The notes under the pieces: generated by a model
Seen by the model: only the letters and a program-made list of their open reading frames with translations
Database searches by the model: none
Told to the model about the DNA's origin: nothing
Assembly: GCF_015058545.1 (NCBI RefSeq)
Contig: NZ_SVCB01000138.1
Location: forward strand, 1 to 11,989
Source: Veillonella sp.
Lineage (GTDB): Bacteria > Bacillota > Negativicutes > Veillonellales > Veillonellaceae
DNA: 11,989 nt
Direction: 5' to 3'
Program-made: the position numbers and the translations under genes
Shown here: positions 5,412-11,989 of the stretch, in pieces
Numbering within the stretch: the stretch's first letter is position 1
How the letters are laid out: the number at the start of each line of letters is the position of its first letter

Positions 5412-6479
5412 ATGGAAGAAGAAGTGCGTAAAAGACCGACTCGGCGGGTGCGGAGAAAACCAAAAGTACGTTGGGGACGGGTCATCTTAGCTTTGGTAAT
5501 ACTCATAGTCCTGGTAGGCGGTATCGGTTTTGGGTTATGGCGCGGTTATCAGGCAGCGGTAAGTTATTTTGGTGGTTCAGCTACGACCGAGACAACAACG
5601 ACGGCCGATGTGGCACCACCGTCGCAGCCCAATCAAGTAACGACCATTCCTTTAGAACAAAAATCACTGGATAAGCCGATTTACATTTTATTGGTAGGTA
5701 AAGATAGTAACAATCCGGCGCAAGGGGATGCTCTCTTTTTACTATCCGTAAATGAACAACAAAAAAATATTGATGTAATCGGCATCCCGTCCAATACAAA
5801 AATTTACAGCCGTGACAATAAGTCCGTGTCTATGATTAATACCATGTACAGTAGCGGTAATATTGAACTTACTAAGGCCGTGGTGGAGGATTTATTCCAT
5901 ATTCCCATTCCTTATTATGTGGTGGTCGATGAGGCGGCTTTTAAAGATACCCTTGATGTACTGGGGTCTCAAGATATGTATGTGGAAAAAGAAATGGTAC
6001 ATATTGACGACGCTACCGATACAGCCGATGTCAATTTGGCCCGTGGGTATCAAACATTGGATGCGGATAAAGCCTATCAATATGTGCGCTTTGTGGATGC
6101 CGATAAAAATGCATTCAGTCGTACCCAGCGTCAAGAACGGTTTTTAAAACAATTATTGAGTTCTCAGGAAGACACCTTTACTATTTCCCGCATGTGGCAT
6201 GTGTGGCGTCTTTGGAGCCACTATGATTCTAATATCAGTACGACTGACGCGGTTAAATTGGTTATGAGTTTGGGTAGTCTTACCGGTAATAATATTCAGT
6301 ACTATATTTTACCGGGCACCAGGGAAGTGCTTAACGGCGAAATATTCTGGACCTACGACCCGGTAGAAGCACAGCAATTATTGGGCATTACCTTAGGCAA
6401 TGCGCCGATTGAAGGCGGTGGCGACGGGACAACTGATGATTCGAAAAATACTTCTACCGGTAACGCCAAAGAAGGATAA
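5412..6479 (+). CDS. LCP (LytR-CpsA-Psr) family envelope protein, altered active site
   Basis: 355 residues: a very basic cytoplasmic start (residues 6-23), one membrane anchor (about 24-43), a Thr/Ser/Pro-rich linker (55-80), an LCP domain (about 88-328) and a low-complexity Gly/Asp/Ser tail. LCP enzymes move glycopolymers from lipid carriers to the cell wall outside the inner membrane. By recalled family motifs, Asp98 (VGKD), Asp106, Arg226 (YVRF), Arg237 and Gln241 (SRTQRQ) are kept. The usual Arg of GRSDT (here Gln104-Gly-Asp), the IPRDT arginine and aspartate (here IPSNT, Ser127, Asn128) and the second Arg of the R-x-R pair (Val228) are missing. It may be a divergent enzyme or a binding protein. 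It follows yqeK by 12 bases with only a weak SD. Confidence 0.85.
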   Translation: MEEEVRKRPTRRVRRKPKVRWGRVILALVILIVLVGGIGFGLWRGYQAAVSYFGGSATTETTTTADVAPPSQPNQVTTIPLEQKSLDKPIYILLVGKDSNNPAQGDALFLLSVNEQQKNIDVIGIPSNTKIYSRDNKSVSMINTMYSSGNIELTKAVVEDLFHIPIPYYVVVDEAAFKDTLDVLGSQDMYVEKEMVHIDDATDTADVNLARGYQTLDADKAYQYVRFVDADKNAFSRTQRQERFLKQLLSSQEDTFTISRMWHVWRLWSHYDSNISTTDAVKLVMSLGSLTGNNIQYYILPGTREVLNGEIFWTYDPVEAQQLLGITLGNAPIEGGGDGTTDDSKNTSTGNAKEG

Positions 6480-6486
6480 ATATTAA

Positions 6487-6530
6487 TTTACTATGTTATA
6501 AACAGCATTATAATTGTTAAAATAATTATA
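6487..6530 (+). promoter_or_regulatory. Upstream candidate promoter with inverted repeat
   Basis: TTTACT (6487-6492) and TATAAT (6509-6514) are 16 bases apart. The -10 is the left arm of an inverted repeat, TATAATT (6509-6515) with AATTATA (6524-6530). A repressor site over the promoter is possible, but the stretch is so AT-rich that chance is a real alternative. Confidence 0.35.
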
Positions 6531-6549
6531 GGGGTTGTAACGGTTATTC

Positions 6550-6579
6550 GTGACAATATATTGTATTTATTTTTATAGT
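6550..6579 (+). promoter_or_regulatory. Candidate promoter for rsfS-cvfB
   Basis: GTGACA (6550-6555, 5/6) and TATAGT (6574-6579, 5/6) with an 18-base spacer. The start would be near 6586, with a short leader to the rsfS SD (AAGGAG, 6603-6608). Confidence 0.5.
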
Positions 6580-6613
6580 TTATTGTTGGCGATGATTATA
6601 AAAAGGAGATTTC

Positions 6614-6976
6614 ATGAAAGAGAAACAAGAAATTAAAGACGTGGCATTAGCATTGGCACAAGCAGGTTTTGACAAAAAAGGTACAGACATTGCCATTTTG
6701 GATTTGGAAGGTTTATCCAGTTTAGCGGATTATTTCGTATTGGTGAGTGCGTCCAACGTAAAACAGGCACAGAGTATTGCCGATGAAATTGAAGATAAAG
6801 GGGCTGAAGTAGGCGCTACCGTGCTTCATCGTGAAGGTTATCACGAAGGGGAATGGATTCTTTTGGACTTCGGCGATATTATCTGTCATGTCTTCGGCGG
6901 GCAGGAAACACGCTCTTTCTACGGCTTGGAACAGCTTTGGAATGATGCGGCTCGCGTAAAATTTACAGGGGCTTAA
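6614..6976 (+). CDS. rsfS: Ribosomal silencing factor RsfS
   Basis: Binds ribosomal protein uL14 on the 50S subunit and blocks joining of subunits when nutrients are short. 120 residues, normal for the family, in one alpha/beta domain. Conserved stretches are DLEGLSSLADYFVLVSASN (30-48), HREGYHEGEWILLDFGD (72-88), and HVFGGQETRSFYGLEQLW (92-109, family pattern HVF-E-R-FY-LE-LW). A good SD precedes the ATG. It is separated from the LCP gene by 134 bases holding candidate promoters, and is one base upstream of the cvfB-like start, so it heads its own two-gene unit. Confidence 0.96.
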   Translation: MKEKQEIKDVALALAQAGFDKKGTDIAILDLEGLSSLADYFVLVSASNVKQAQSIADEIEDKGAEVGATVLHREGYHEGEWILLDFGDIICHVFGGQETRSFYGLEQLWNDAARVKFTGA

Positions 6977-6977
6977 T

Positions 6978-7958
6978 ATGGCAACACAATTATCTGAAAA
7001 CACATTAGCCACGCTGAAAGTGTTACGTCAAAGCGACCAAGGTTCGTTCTTGGACGGTGGTACGGGCAATACCAATGATGACATTTTACTTCATAAGGAT
7101 CAACAGACCGCACCGGTGAAAATCGGCGATGAAGTACCGGTATTCTTGTACAAAGATCCGAAAGGTCGTCTCACCGCCAGTATGCGTTTGCCGGCTATTA
7201 AAGAAGGCCAAATCGGCTATGTGGAAGTCATTAATAAGACCCAATTCGGTGTTTTCGTTGAAGTGGGGACCGAACGTGGCATATTTATGCCACACGCGGA
7301 AATGCGCGGTCGGCCGCAATTAGGCGAGAAAGTCTGGGTTCGTTTATATACGGATAAGTCCGGTCGTTTAGCTGTTTCTATGGATGTGGATGATGCTATG
7401 CGCCGTGCCTCCAAACCGGCCACAAAGGCTCAAGTAGGGCAAATGGTGCGTGGTGCAATCTATAACTTCACCTCCGACGGGGCATTCTTTATCACGCCGG
7501 AACGATGGATTGCGTTCATTCATAACAGTGAAATGACACATCATTTGAAGGTGGGCGAATTGATTGATGCTCGCGTTACCTATAAGCGTGATGACGGACG
7601 TGTTAACGTATCCATGCGTCCTGTAAAAGAAACGGCTTTGACCATTGATGGCGAAGTGTTATTGGAATATTTATATCAGCGTAATGGTCGTATGCCATAC
7701 AGTGATAAATCATCGTCTGATATTATTAAAGCAAAATTCGGTTTCAGTAAAGCAGCCTTTAAACGTGCTGTAGGTCATTTAATGAAAGAAGGTAAGGTTA
7801 TTCAGGAAGAAGGCTGGACCTTATTGACCGAAACGGGTAAAATAGCGGCTGAGGAACTTGTGAAACGTAAGGCAAACGGTGATGCACCCCAAAGTGCAGA
7901 TGTAACCGAAGCGTCTGACACAGGTAAGGAAGCCAAAGAGGATACTCGTAAGGCTTAG
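6978..7958 (+). CDS. cvfB: CvfB/YitL-like S1-domain RNA-binding protein
   Basis: 326 residues: three tandem S1-like beta-barrel domains (about 10-70, 74-137, 150-215) and a C-terminal winged helix (about 222-290), the layout of CvfB from staphylococci and pneumococci, which binds RNA and affects virulence gene expression. The middle domain shows the classical S1 core GYVEVINKTQFGVFVEVG (80-97) and RLAVSMD (130-136); the first and third end in RLTASMRLP and RVNVSMRPV. A charged tail (about 295-326) is extra and likely disordered. The start lies one base after the rsfS stop, with CAGGGG at 6966-6971 as SD, so the two are coupled. The gene ends just before a terminator. Symbol by architecture only. 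Confidence 0.85.
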   Translation: MATQLSENTLATLKVLRQSDQGSFLDGGTGNTNDDILLHKDQQTAPVKIGDEVPVFLYKDPKGRLTASMRLPAIKEGQIGYVEVINKTQFGVFVEVGTERGIFMPHAEMRGRPQLGEKVWVRLYTDKSGRLAVSMDVDDAMRRASKPATKAQVGQMVRGAIYNFTSDGAFFITPERWIAFIHNSEMTHHLKVGELIDARVTYKRDDGRVNVSMRPVKETALTIDGEVLLEYLYQRNGRMPYSDKSSSDIIKAKFGFSKAAFKRAVGHLMKEGKVIQEEGWTLLTETGKIAAEELVKRKANGDAPQSADVTEASDTGKEAKEDTRKA

Positions 7959-7970
7959 TGACGGCAAATA

Positions 7971-7998
7971 GAAGGCGTAATCAATTACGCCTTTCTTT
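7971..7998 (+). terminator. Intrinsic terminator after cvfB
   Basis: AAGGCGTAA (7972-7980) and TTACGCCTT (7985-7993) form a perfect nine-pair stem, plus one G-U, with a TCAA loop followed by TTTCTTT. The T tract is interrupted by one C, so some readthrough into trkA is possible. Confidence 0.82.
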
Positions 7999-8036
7999 GC
8001 ATTTACCGACATATTGAATTTGAGGGTTGATTAATT

Positions 8037-9386
8037 ATGAAAATTATTGTGGTAGGCGCCGGTAAGGTTGGCTATTCCGTAGCACAGCGCCTCGTGCAAG
8101 ATGAACATGATGTATATATTATTGAAAAATCGGCAGAGCGCATCCGTAATCTGGAGAACAGCTTAGATGTAAGTCTCGTTCAGGGTAACGGCAGCAGTTT
8201 ACAATTACTTAAAGAAATCGGTATGGATGATGTGGGTATGCTCATCGCCGTTACTGATTCCGATGAAGTAAATATGCTGGCTTGTTCGGTGGCAAAAATC
8301 GGCGGGATTCCTCGTACCATTGCTCGTGTTCGTGATAATGATTACTTGAGAGAAGAAAACCGCGAGTTACAGGAACAATTAGGGGTTGATTTATTTATTA
8401 ATCCGGAGATGGTATCGGCTCAAGAAATTGTGCAGGTATTACAGACTCCGGCAGCTCTTGATGTGGAGGATTTTGCCAGTGGGGCCGTCCGTCTCATGGA
8501 ATTTAAGATGCATGAAGACGTTCCTTATATTAACCAACGTTTGCGGGATATTCAATTTCCGGAAGGTGTTATTATTGTAGGGATTCTCCGTAACGGCGAA
8601 ATGATTATTCCTCATGGCGAAAGTCGTCTGTTGAATATGGATAAAGTATTCTTCTTGGGGGCGAAAGACGCTATTTTGAAAATAGCCGAAGAATTCCACG
8701 AAGAAGCCATGATGGAGCAAACCAAGCGTATTCTATTGATTGGGGCCGGCCTTATCGGTCGCAATTTGGCAGTTCTCCTCGATCGAGCCGGTTACATGGT
8801 TAAAGTTATCGAAAAAGACATGGAGCGCTGTGAGCTTTTGGCATCCATGGTAGAGAATGCCATGGTTATCAATGGTGACGGCACAGATATGAATTTATTG
8901 GAAGCGGAAGAAATTTCCGATTGTGATGCTATTATTTGCCTTACTGATGATGATAAATTGAATCTGCTGGTGGCCTTATTGGGCAAACATTTAGGTGTGC
9001 CAAAGACAATCGTACGCGTTGGTCGACCGGAATATATTGTCCTTATGGAACAAGTGGGGATTGATATTGTATTTTCGCCGCGCCTTTTGACATCCGGCGA
9101 GATTTTACGTATGGTACGACGCGGTGAAAATGTAGTGAGCATCTCTACCTTTGAAGGCTCCAAAGCAGAAGCCGTGGAAGTGGTATTAAGTCCGGTATCG
9201 CCGCTTGTGGGTTGTGCTTTGAAAGACTTGAAGCTCCCCGGTAAAGCCTTGGTAGGTGCCGTTGTACGTGATGGTTCCACTATCGTGCCGACAGGTAATA
9301 CGGTGCTTTTTGCTAATGACCATATTGTTTTCTTTACGTTGCCGAATCATGTTAATAAACTATTAACGTATTTGAAGCCGGTTTAA
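8037..9386 (+). CDS. trkA: Trk potassium uptake regulatory subunit TrkA
   Basis: Cytoplasmic nucleotide-binding ring that gates the TrkH channel. 449 residues in two repeats of Rossmann (RCK/TrkA-N) plus TrkA-C domains: about 1-125 with 140-215, and 229-350 with 366-447. Both Rossmann loops are intact: VVGAGKVGYSVAQ (5-17) ending in the acidic IIEK, and LIGAGLIGRNLAV (234-246) ending in VIEK, consistent with NAD(H) binding. SD TGAGGG is at 8021-8026. No good promoter is visible in the 38 bases after the terminator, so expression may depend on readthrough or a poorly matching promoter. trkH follows by 12 bases. Confidence 0.96.
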   Translation: MKIIVVGAGKVGYSVAQRLVQDEHDVYIIEKSAERIRNLENSLDVSLVQGNGSSLQLLKEIGMDDVGMLIAVTDSDEVNMLACSVAKIGGIPRTIARVRDNDYLREENRELQEQLGVDLFINPEMVSAQEIVQVLQTPAALDVEDFASGAVRLMEFKMHEDVPYINQRLRDIQFPEGVIIVGILRNGEMIIPHGESRLLNMDKVFFLGAKDAILKIAEEFHEEAMMEQTKRILLIGAGLIGRNLAVLLDRAGYMVKVIEKDMERCELLASMVENAMVINGDGTDMNLLEAEEISDCDAIICLTDDDKLNLLVALLGKHLGVPKTIVRVGRPEYIVLMEQVGIDIVFSPRLLTSGEILRMVRRGENVVSISTFEGSKAEAVEVVLSPVSPLVGCALKDLKLPGKALVGAVVRDGSTIVPTGNTVLFANDHIVFFTLPNHVNKLLTYLKPV

Positions 9387-9398
9387 TCGAGGTGTCCT

Positions 9399-10907
9399 AT
9401 GCGTATACAGATTGTCATGCGATTAGTGGGGCAGTTAATCCTCATTGTTGCAGGAATTATGTGGGTTCCGTTCATTTACGGTTTGACGGTTGGTGAGTCA
9501 TATTTTTCTTTTATCGGCGCCTCCATTATGGCGGCTGTAACGGGCAGTTTATTGTATTACTACGGACAGCCGAGTACCAGTTACAGTTTGCGCGACGGTT
9601 TTTTGACTGTTAGTTCTATCTGGATTTTGGTATCCTTTTTTGCCTCATTACCGTTTTACTTCGGCGGCGTTTTGCCAACATTTATAGATTCTTTATTCGA
9701 GTCGGTATCGGGGATAACGGCTACCGGTGCGTCTGTGGTGGAAGAGTTGGACAGCTTACCCAAAAGTTTTGTGCTGTGGCGCAGCCTCACTCATTGGCTT
9801 GGCGGTATGGGGATTGTCGTATTGGTGCTGGCCTTCCTTAAGAACTTAGGTGCTGATTCGGCTCATTTGTTCAACGCTGAAGCTTCGGTGCCACGTCCCG
9901 GTGTGGTATTGCCGCGCATTCGGTCTATGGCTTTTAAATTATGGACTATTTATTTATTATTTACAGCCGTATGTTTCAGTGCGTTAGTAATTGCCGGTAT
10001 GTCGTATTTTGATGCTATTAACATGACGTTTACTACGATTGCCACCGGTGGTTATATACCAAATGACGGAGTCGTTGATATTTATACGGAAAGTTGGGCT
10101 ATTCGCTGGATTTTAATCTTTTTTATGATTTTGGCAGGTGGTAACTTTACCGTATACTATGCCGTATTCCAGCGAGGTCTCAAAGCGGTTTGGCAGGATT
10201 TTGAATATCGCATGTATTTATTGATTCTGTTTATCGGGTCAATAATCGTAATGTACGCTTTATATATGGCCGATAATTTTTCCCCCGGTACCTCCTTTAA
10301 TCGAGCTGTATTCATGATTGTGTCGATGCAAACCGGTTCCGGATTGGTTCTGGGCAACTATGATGTGTGGTCGCCGCTCGCACAAATGATGCTCTTTATG
10401 TCAATGTTCTTCGGTGGTTGTAGCGGGTCTACTACGGGTGGTATTAAAATTATTCGTATTATTATTTTAATTAAAAGCAGTATTATTTATTTGCGTAAGG
10501 CCATTCATCCCGATATGGTGCAGACCATTACGATTAATGGCAAATCTATGCCGCAAAAATGGGTTCAAATGACGCAGCAGTTCTTTTTCTTGTACATGAC
10601 TGTATTTGCTATTTCTGCGTTGGGCATTGCCGCTACAGGTCTTAGTTTCGGTGAATCTTTACAATGTGTGGCGGGGATTTTGGGGAACGTAGGGCTTGCG
10701 TTCGGCAAACTGGGGCCGCAAGGCTCTTTTGCGGTGCTTCATCCGATGGCCAAAATAATTTGTGTAATCGATATGTTGCTCGGTCGTTTGGAATTGTTTA
10801 CCTTACTTGTATTACTTCATCCGGATTTTTGGCAGGGCTATTTCCTTAAACGTCGCAAACGTTCCTATAAGGTATTGCAACCGGTAGGTACTCATCGCAG
10901 AGGCTAG
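9399..10907 (+). CDS. trkH: Trk potassium uptake membrane subunit TrkH
   Basis: Inner-membrane K+ channel/transporter with four pore-loop repeats. 502 residues, close to E. coli TrkH (483). Selectivity-filter segments can be seen: GITATGAS (105-112), TIATGGY (213-219), QTGSGLV (311-317) and LGNVGLAFG (428-436). THWLGGMGIVVL (131-142) and FFGGCSGSTTGGIKIIRI (337-354) are further family marks. The third filter (TGSG) departs slightly from the usual T-x-G-F form. The tail is basic. SD GAGGTG (9389-9394) follows the trkA stop directly, so both subunits come from one mRNA. Confidence 0.96.
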   Translation: MRIQIVMRLVGQLILIVAGIMWVPFIYGLTVGESYFSFIGASIMAAVTGSLLYYYGQPSTSYSLRDGFLTVSSIWILVSFFASLPFYFGGVLPTFIDSLFESVSGITATGASVVEELDSLPKSFVLWRSLTHWLGGMGIVVLVLAFLKNLGADSAHLFNAEASVPRPGVVLPRIRSMAFKLWTIYLLFTAVCFSALVIAGMSYFDAINMTFTTIATGGYIPNDGVVDIYTESWAIRWILIFFMILAGGNFTVYYAVFQRGLKAVWQDFEYRMYLLILFIGSIIVMYALYMADNFSPGTSFNRAVFMIVSMQTGSGLVLGNYDVWSPLAQMMLFMSMFFGGCSGSTTGGIKIIRIIILIKSSIIYLRKAIHPDMVQTITINGKSMPQKWVQMTQQFFFLYMTVFAISALGIAATGLSFGESLQCVAGILGNVGLAFGKLGPQGSFAVLHPMAKIICVIDMLLGRLELFTLLVLLHPDFWQGYFLKRRKRSYKVLQPVGTHRRG

Positions 10908-10919
10908 TGCCTTAACATT

Positions 10920-10948
10920 TTTACTCACTGGTGATTAATAGCCATAAT
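10920..10948 (+). promoter_or_regulatory. Candidate promoter for the MBL hydrolase gene
   Basis: TTTACT (10920-10925, 4/6) and CATAAT (10943-10948, 5/6) with a 17-base spacer lie between trkH and the next gene. No terminator is seen after trkH, so readthrough is also possible. Confidence 0.42.
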
Positions 10949-10984
10949 AGAAGGCTCAACGTATGACTTGGATAGGAGGACTTT

Positions 10985-11596
10985 ATGGAAATTTTAAAAC
11001 AGCCTTTAGGCTTATATAAGGCAAATTGTTATGTTTTAAAAGAGGCCGGCCAGGCGCTTATCATAGATCCGGGCTTTCATGCTCATAAAGTCCTTGAAAT
11101 GGTAGGGGAAGCGGATCTTAAAGGCGTTGTACTCACACATGGTCACTGCGATCATGTGTGTGCCGTTGACGGAGTTTTGAAAGAACGGCCCGTTCCTTTA
11201 TATATGCATCCCGGGGATGATGAATTGCTACATGCCAAACGGCGGATGCCATCGGCCTATAAAGGCCTCTTTCAGTCCCCGTATTTGCCCTTAAAGGAAG
11301 GAACGCTTAAGCTTGGGGTATTTGATCTCTATATTCACGAAACGCCGGGACACAGCAAAGGAAGCGTTATTATACAGTGGGGACAACATTTGTTTACCGG
11401 CGACACTTTGTTTAAAAATTCAGTAGGGGCTACGAATAACTATAATGGGGATGAGGCGGTGCTTAAAACTTCGCTTCGCCAAATTATGACATGGAACCCC
11501 GATTTAATCGTCCATCCCGGACATGCAGAGGATACAACGATTAAAGAAGAGTTGGATCATAACCCATTTTTACAGCCTTTGAAAGAATTTAATTAA
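10985..11596 (+). CDS. Metallo-beta-lactamase-fold hydrolase, glyoxalase II-like
   Basis: 203-residue single-domain cytoplasmic enzyme. Metal ligands are all present: His52, His54, Asp56, His57 in THGHCDH (51-57), His123 in TPGHSKGS, Asp140 in FTGDTLF, and His180 in HPGHAEDTTIKEE. This is the short YcbL/YqgX-like type without the C-terminal helical domain of classical glyoxalase II. The usual GRTD segment reads GATN here (148-151), so substrate handling may differ; thioester hydrolysis is only the default guess. SD TAGGAGG at 10974-10980 is strong. It may be a single-gene unit between trkH and the tRNA operon. Confidence 0.9.
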   Translation: MEILKQPLGLYKANCYVLKEAGQALIIDPGFHAHKVLEMVGEADLKGVVLTHGHCDHVCAVDGVLKERPVPLYMHPGDDELLHAKRRMPSAYKGLFQSPYLPLKEGTLKLGVFDLYIHETPGHSKGSVIIQWGQHLFTGDTLFKNSVGATNNYNGDEAVLKTSLRQIMTWNPDLIVHPGHAEDTTIKEELDHNPFLQPLKEFN

Positions 11597-11599
11597 ATT
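11586..11599 (+). other. 14-base A/T palindrome at the MBL gene end
   Basis: AATTTAATTAAATT reads the same on both strands and overlaps the stop codon. It lacks G-C pairs and a clear T-run, so it is a weak terminator candidate at best. Confidence 0.25.
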
Positions 11600-11622
11600 G
11601 AAATAAAATATTAAATTTATAC

Positions 11623-11652
11623 TAGACAAAGCCACCTGAAAAATGGTAGAAT
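11623..11652 (+). promoter_or_regulatory. Distal candidate promoter upstream of the tRNA operon
   Basis: TAGACA (11623-11628, 5/6) and TAGAAT (11647-11652, 5/6) with an 18-base spacer. Transcription from about 11659 would cross the proximal promoter and enter the tRNA genes. Confidence 0.5.
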
Positions 11653-11723
11653 AATTTTCGTTGCTAAGGGCGGCGAAAGTAATGAAACAGTCAAAAGCAT
11701 GTAAAAACTTTTCAAAAAGTTGC

Positions 11724-11752
11724 TTGACAATTGTTGCTGAAACCCCTATAAT
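11724..11752 (+). promoter_or_regulatory. Full-consensus promoter of the tRNA operon
   Basis: TTGACA (11724-11729) and TATAAT (11747-11752) with a 17-base spacer; the predicted start near 11759 is about 11 bases before tRNA-Asp. An inverted repeat, AACTTTT (11706-11712) with AAAAGTT (11715-11721), sits just upstream of the -35. Confidence 0.92.
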
Positions 11753-11769
11753 AACAAAGTAACGTATAC

Positions 11770-11845
11770 GGCCCCGTGGTGTAGCGGTTAACATGTCGCC
11801 CTGTCACGGCGAAGATCGTCAGTTCAAATCTGATCGGGGTCGCCA
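11770..11845 (+). tRNA. tRNA-Asp (anticodon GTC)
   Basis: 76 bases with encoded CCA. Acceptor arms GGCCCCG (11770-11776) and CGGGGTC (11835-11841) pair with one G-U; discriminator is G. Anticodon stem TCGCC/GGCGA encloses loop CTGTCAC with GTC at 11803-11805. The T loop is TTCAAAT. Confidence 0.96.
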
Positions 11846-11850
11846 CGTTC

Positions 11851-11926
11851 GCCCCGGTAGCTCAGTCGGTAGAGCAAAGGACTGAAAATCCTTGTGTCGA
11901 CAGTTCGATTCTGTCCTGGGGCACCA
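11851..11926 (+). tRNA. tRNA-Phe (anticodon GAA)
   Basis: 76 bases with encoded CCA, five bases after tRNA-Asp. Acceptor GCCCCGG (11851-11857) pairs with CTGGGGC (11916-11922). Anticodon stem AAGGA/TCCTT, loop CTGAAAA with GAA at 11884-11886, T stem GACAG/CTGTC. Confidence 0.96.
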
Positions 11927-11931
11927 TTTAT

Positions 11932-11989
11932 GCGGAAATAGCTCAGTGGTAGAGCACCGCCTTGCCAAGGCGGGGGTCGCGAGTTCGAA
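11932..11989 (+). tRNA. tRNA-Gly (anticodon GCC), cut by window end
   Basis: Starts with GCGGAAA (11932-11938), five bases after tRNA-Phe. The D arm is GCTC/GAGC. Anticodon stem CCGCC/GGCGG encloses loop TTGCCAA with GCC at 11964-11966. The sequence stops within the T loop (GTTCGAA), so the 3' acceptor half is outside the window. The operon probably continues. Confidence 0.95.

Noticed and set aside
6490..6520. Possible XerCD dif-like site
   Set aside because: AT-rich half-sites resemble dif arms only loosely and the central spacing does not fit.
10962..11018. 18-codon frame between trkH and the MBL gene
   Set aside because: It overlaps the SD and start of the MBL gene in another frame and has no ribosome site of its own.
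11682..11762. 26-codon frame upstream of tRNA-Asp
   Set aside because: It spans the proximal tRNA promoter, lacks a good SD and has no clear protein character.

Overview
The window looks like chromosomal DNA of a Veillonella-type member of the Negativicutes (Firmicutes with a Gram-negative envelope). This rests on the gene content and order (yhbY-proB-proA-nadD-yqeK-LCP-rsfS-cvfB), on Firmicutes-like sigma-A promoters and strong Shine-Dalgarno (SD) sites, and on moderately AT-rich coding sequence. It is family-level recognition by eye; no database search was run. All convincing genes lie on the + strand.

Positions 1-1070 are an AT-rich accessory segment unlike the housekeeping genes that follow. 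It starts with the 3' end of an unrecognised protein gene that runs into a near-perfect terminator. A fully consensus promoter (TTGACA, 17 bases, TATAAT) and an ideal SD then drive a 28-residue hydrophobic/amphipathic peptide. The RNA of this peptide can fold into a nested rod plus a GAAA-capped hairpin that locks the start codon. A 47-residue membrane peptide and a 66-residue helix-turn-helix protein follow. Together they look like a small regulated membrane-peptide module, possibly toxin-like or of phage origin, and this is the most interesting part of the window.

Positions 1099-6479 hold a housekeeping run: yhbY (ribosome-associated RNA-binding protein), proB and proA (first two steps of proline synthesis), a previously hidden 48-residue membrane protein joined to both neighbours by ATGA overlaps, nadD (NAD synthesis), yqeK (Ap4A hydrolase) and an LCP-family envelope protein with several altered active-site positions. 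rsfS (ribosome silencing factor) and a CvfB-like S1/winged-helix RNA-binding protein follow behind a candidate promoter and end at a terminator (7971-7998).

Positions 8037-10907 encode the two halves of a Trk potassium uptake system, trkA and trkH. A metallo-beta-lactamase-fold hydrolase of the glyoxalase II type follows with its own candidate promoter. The window ends in a tRNA operon (Asp-GTC, Phe-GAA, and Gly-GCC cut by the window edge) behind a second fully consensus promoter.
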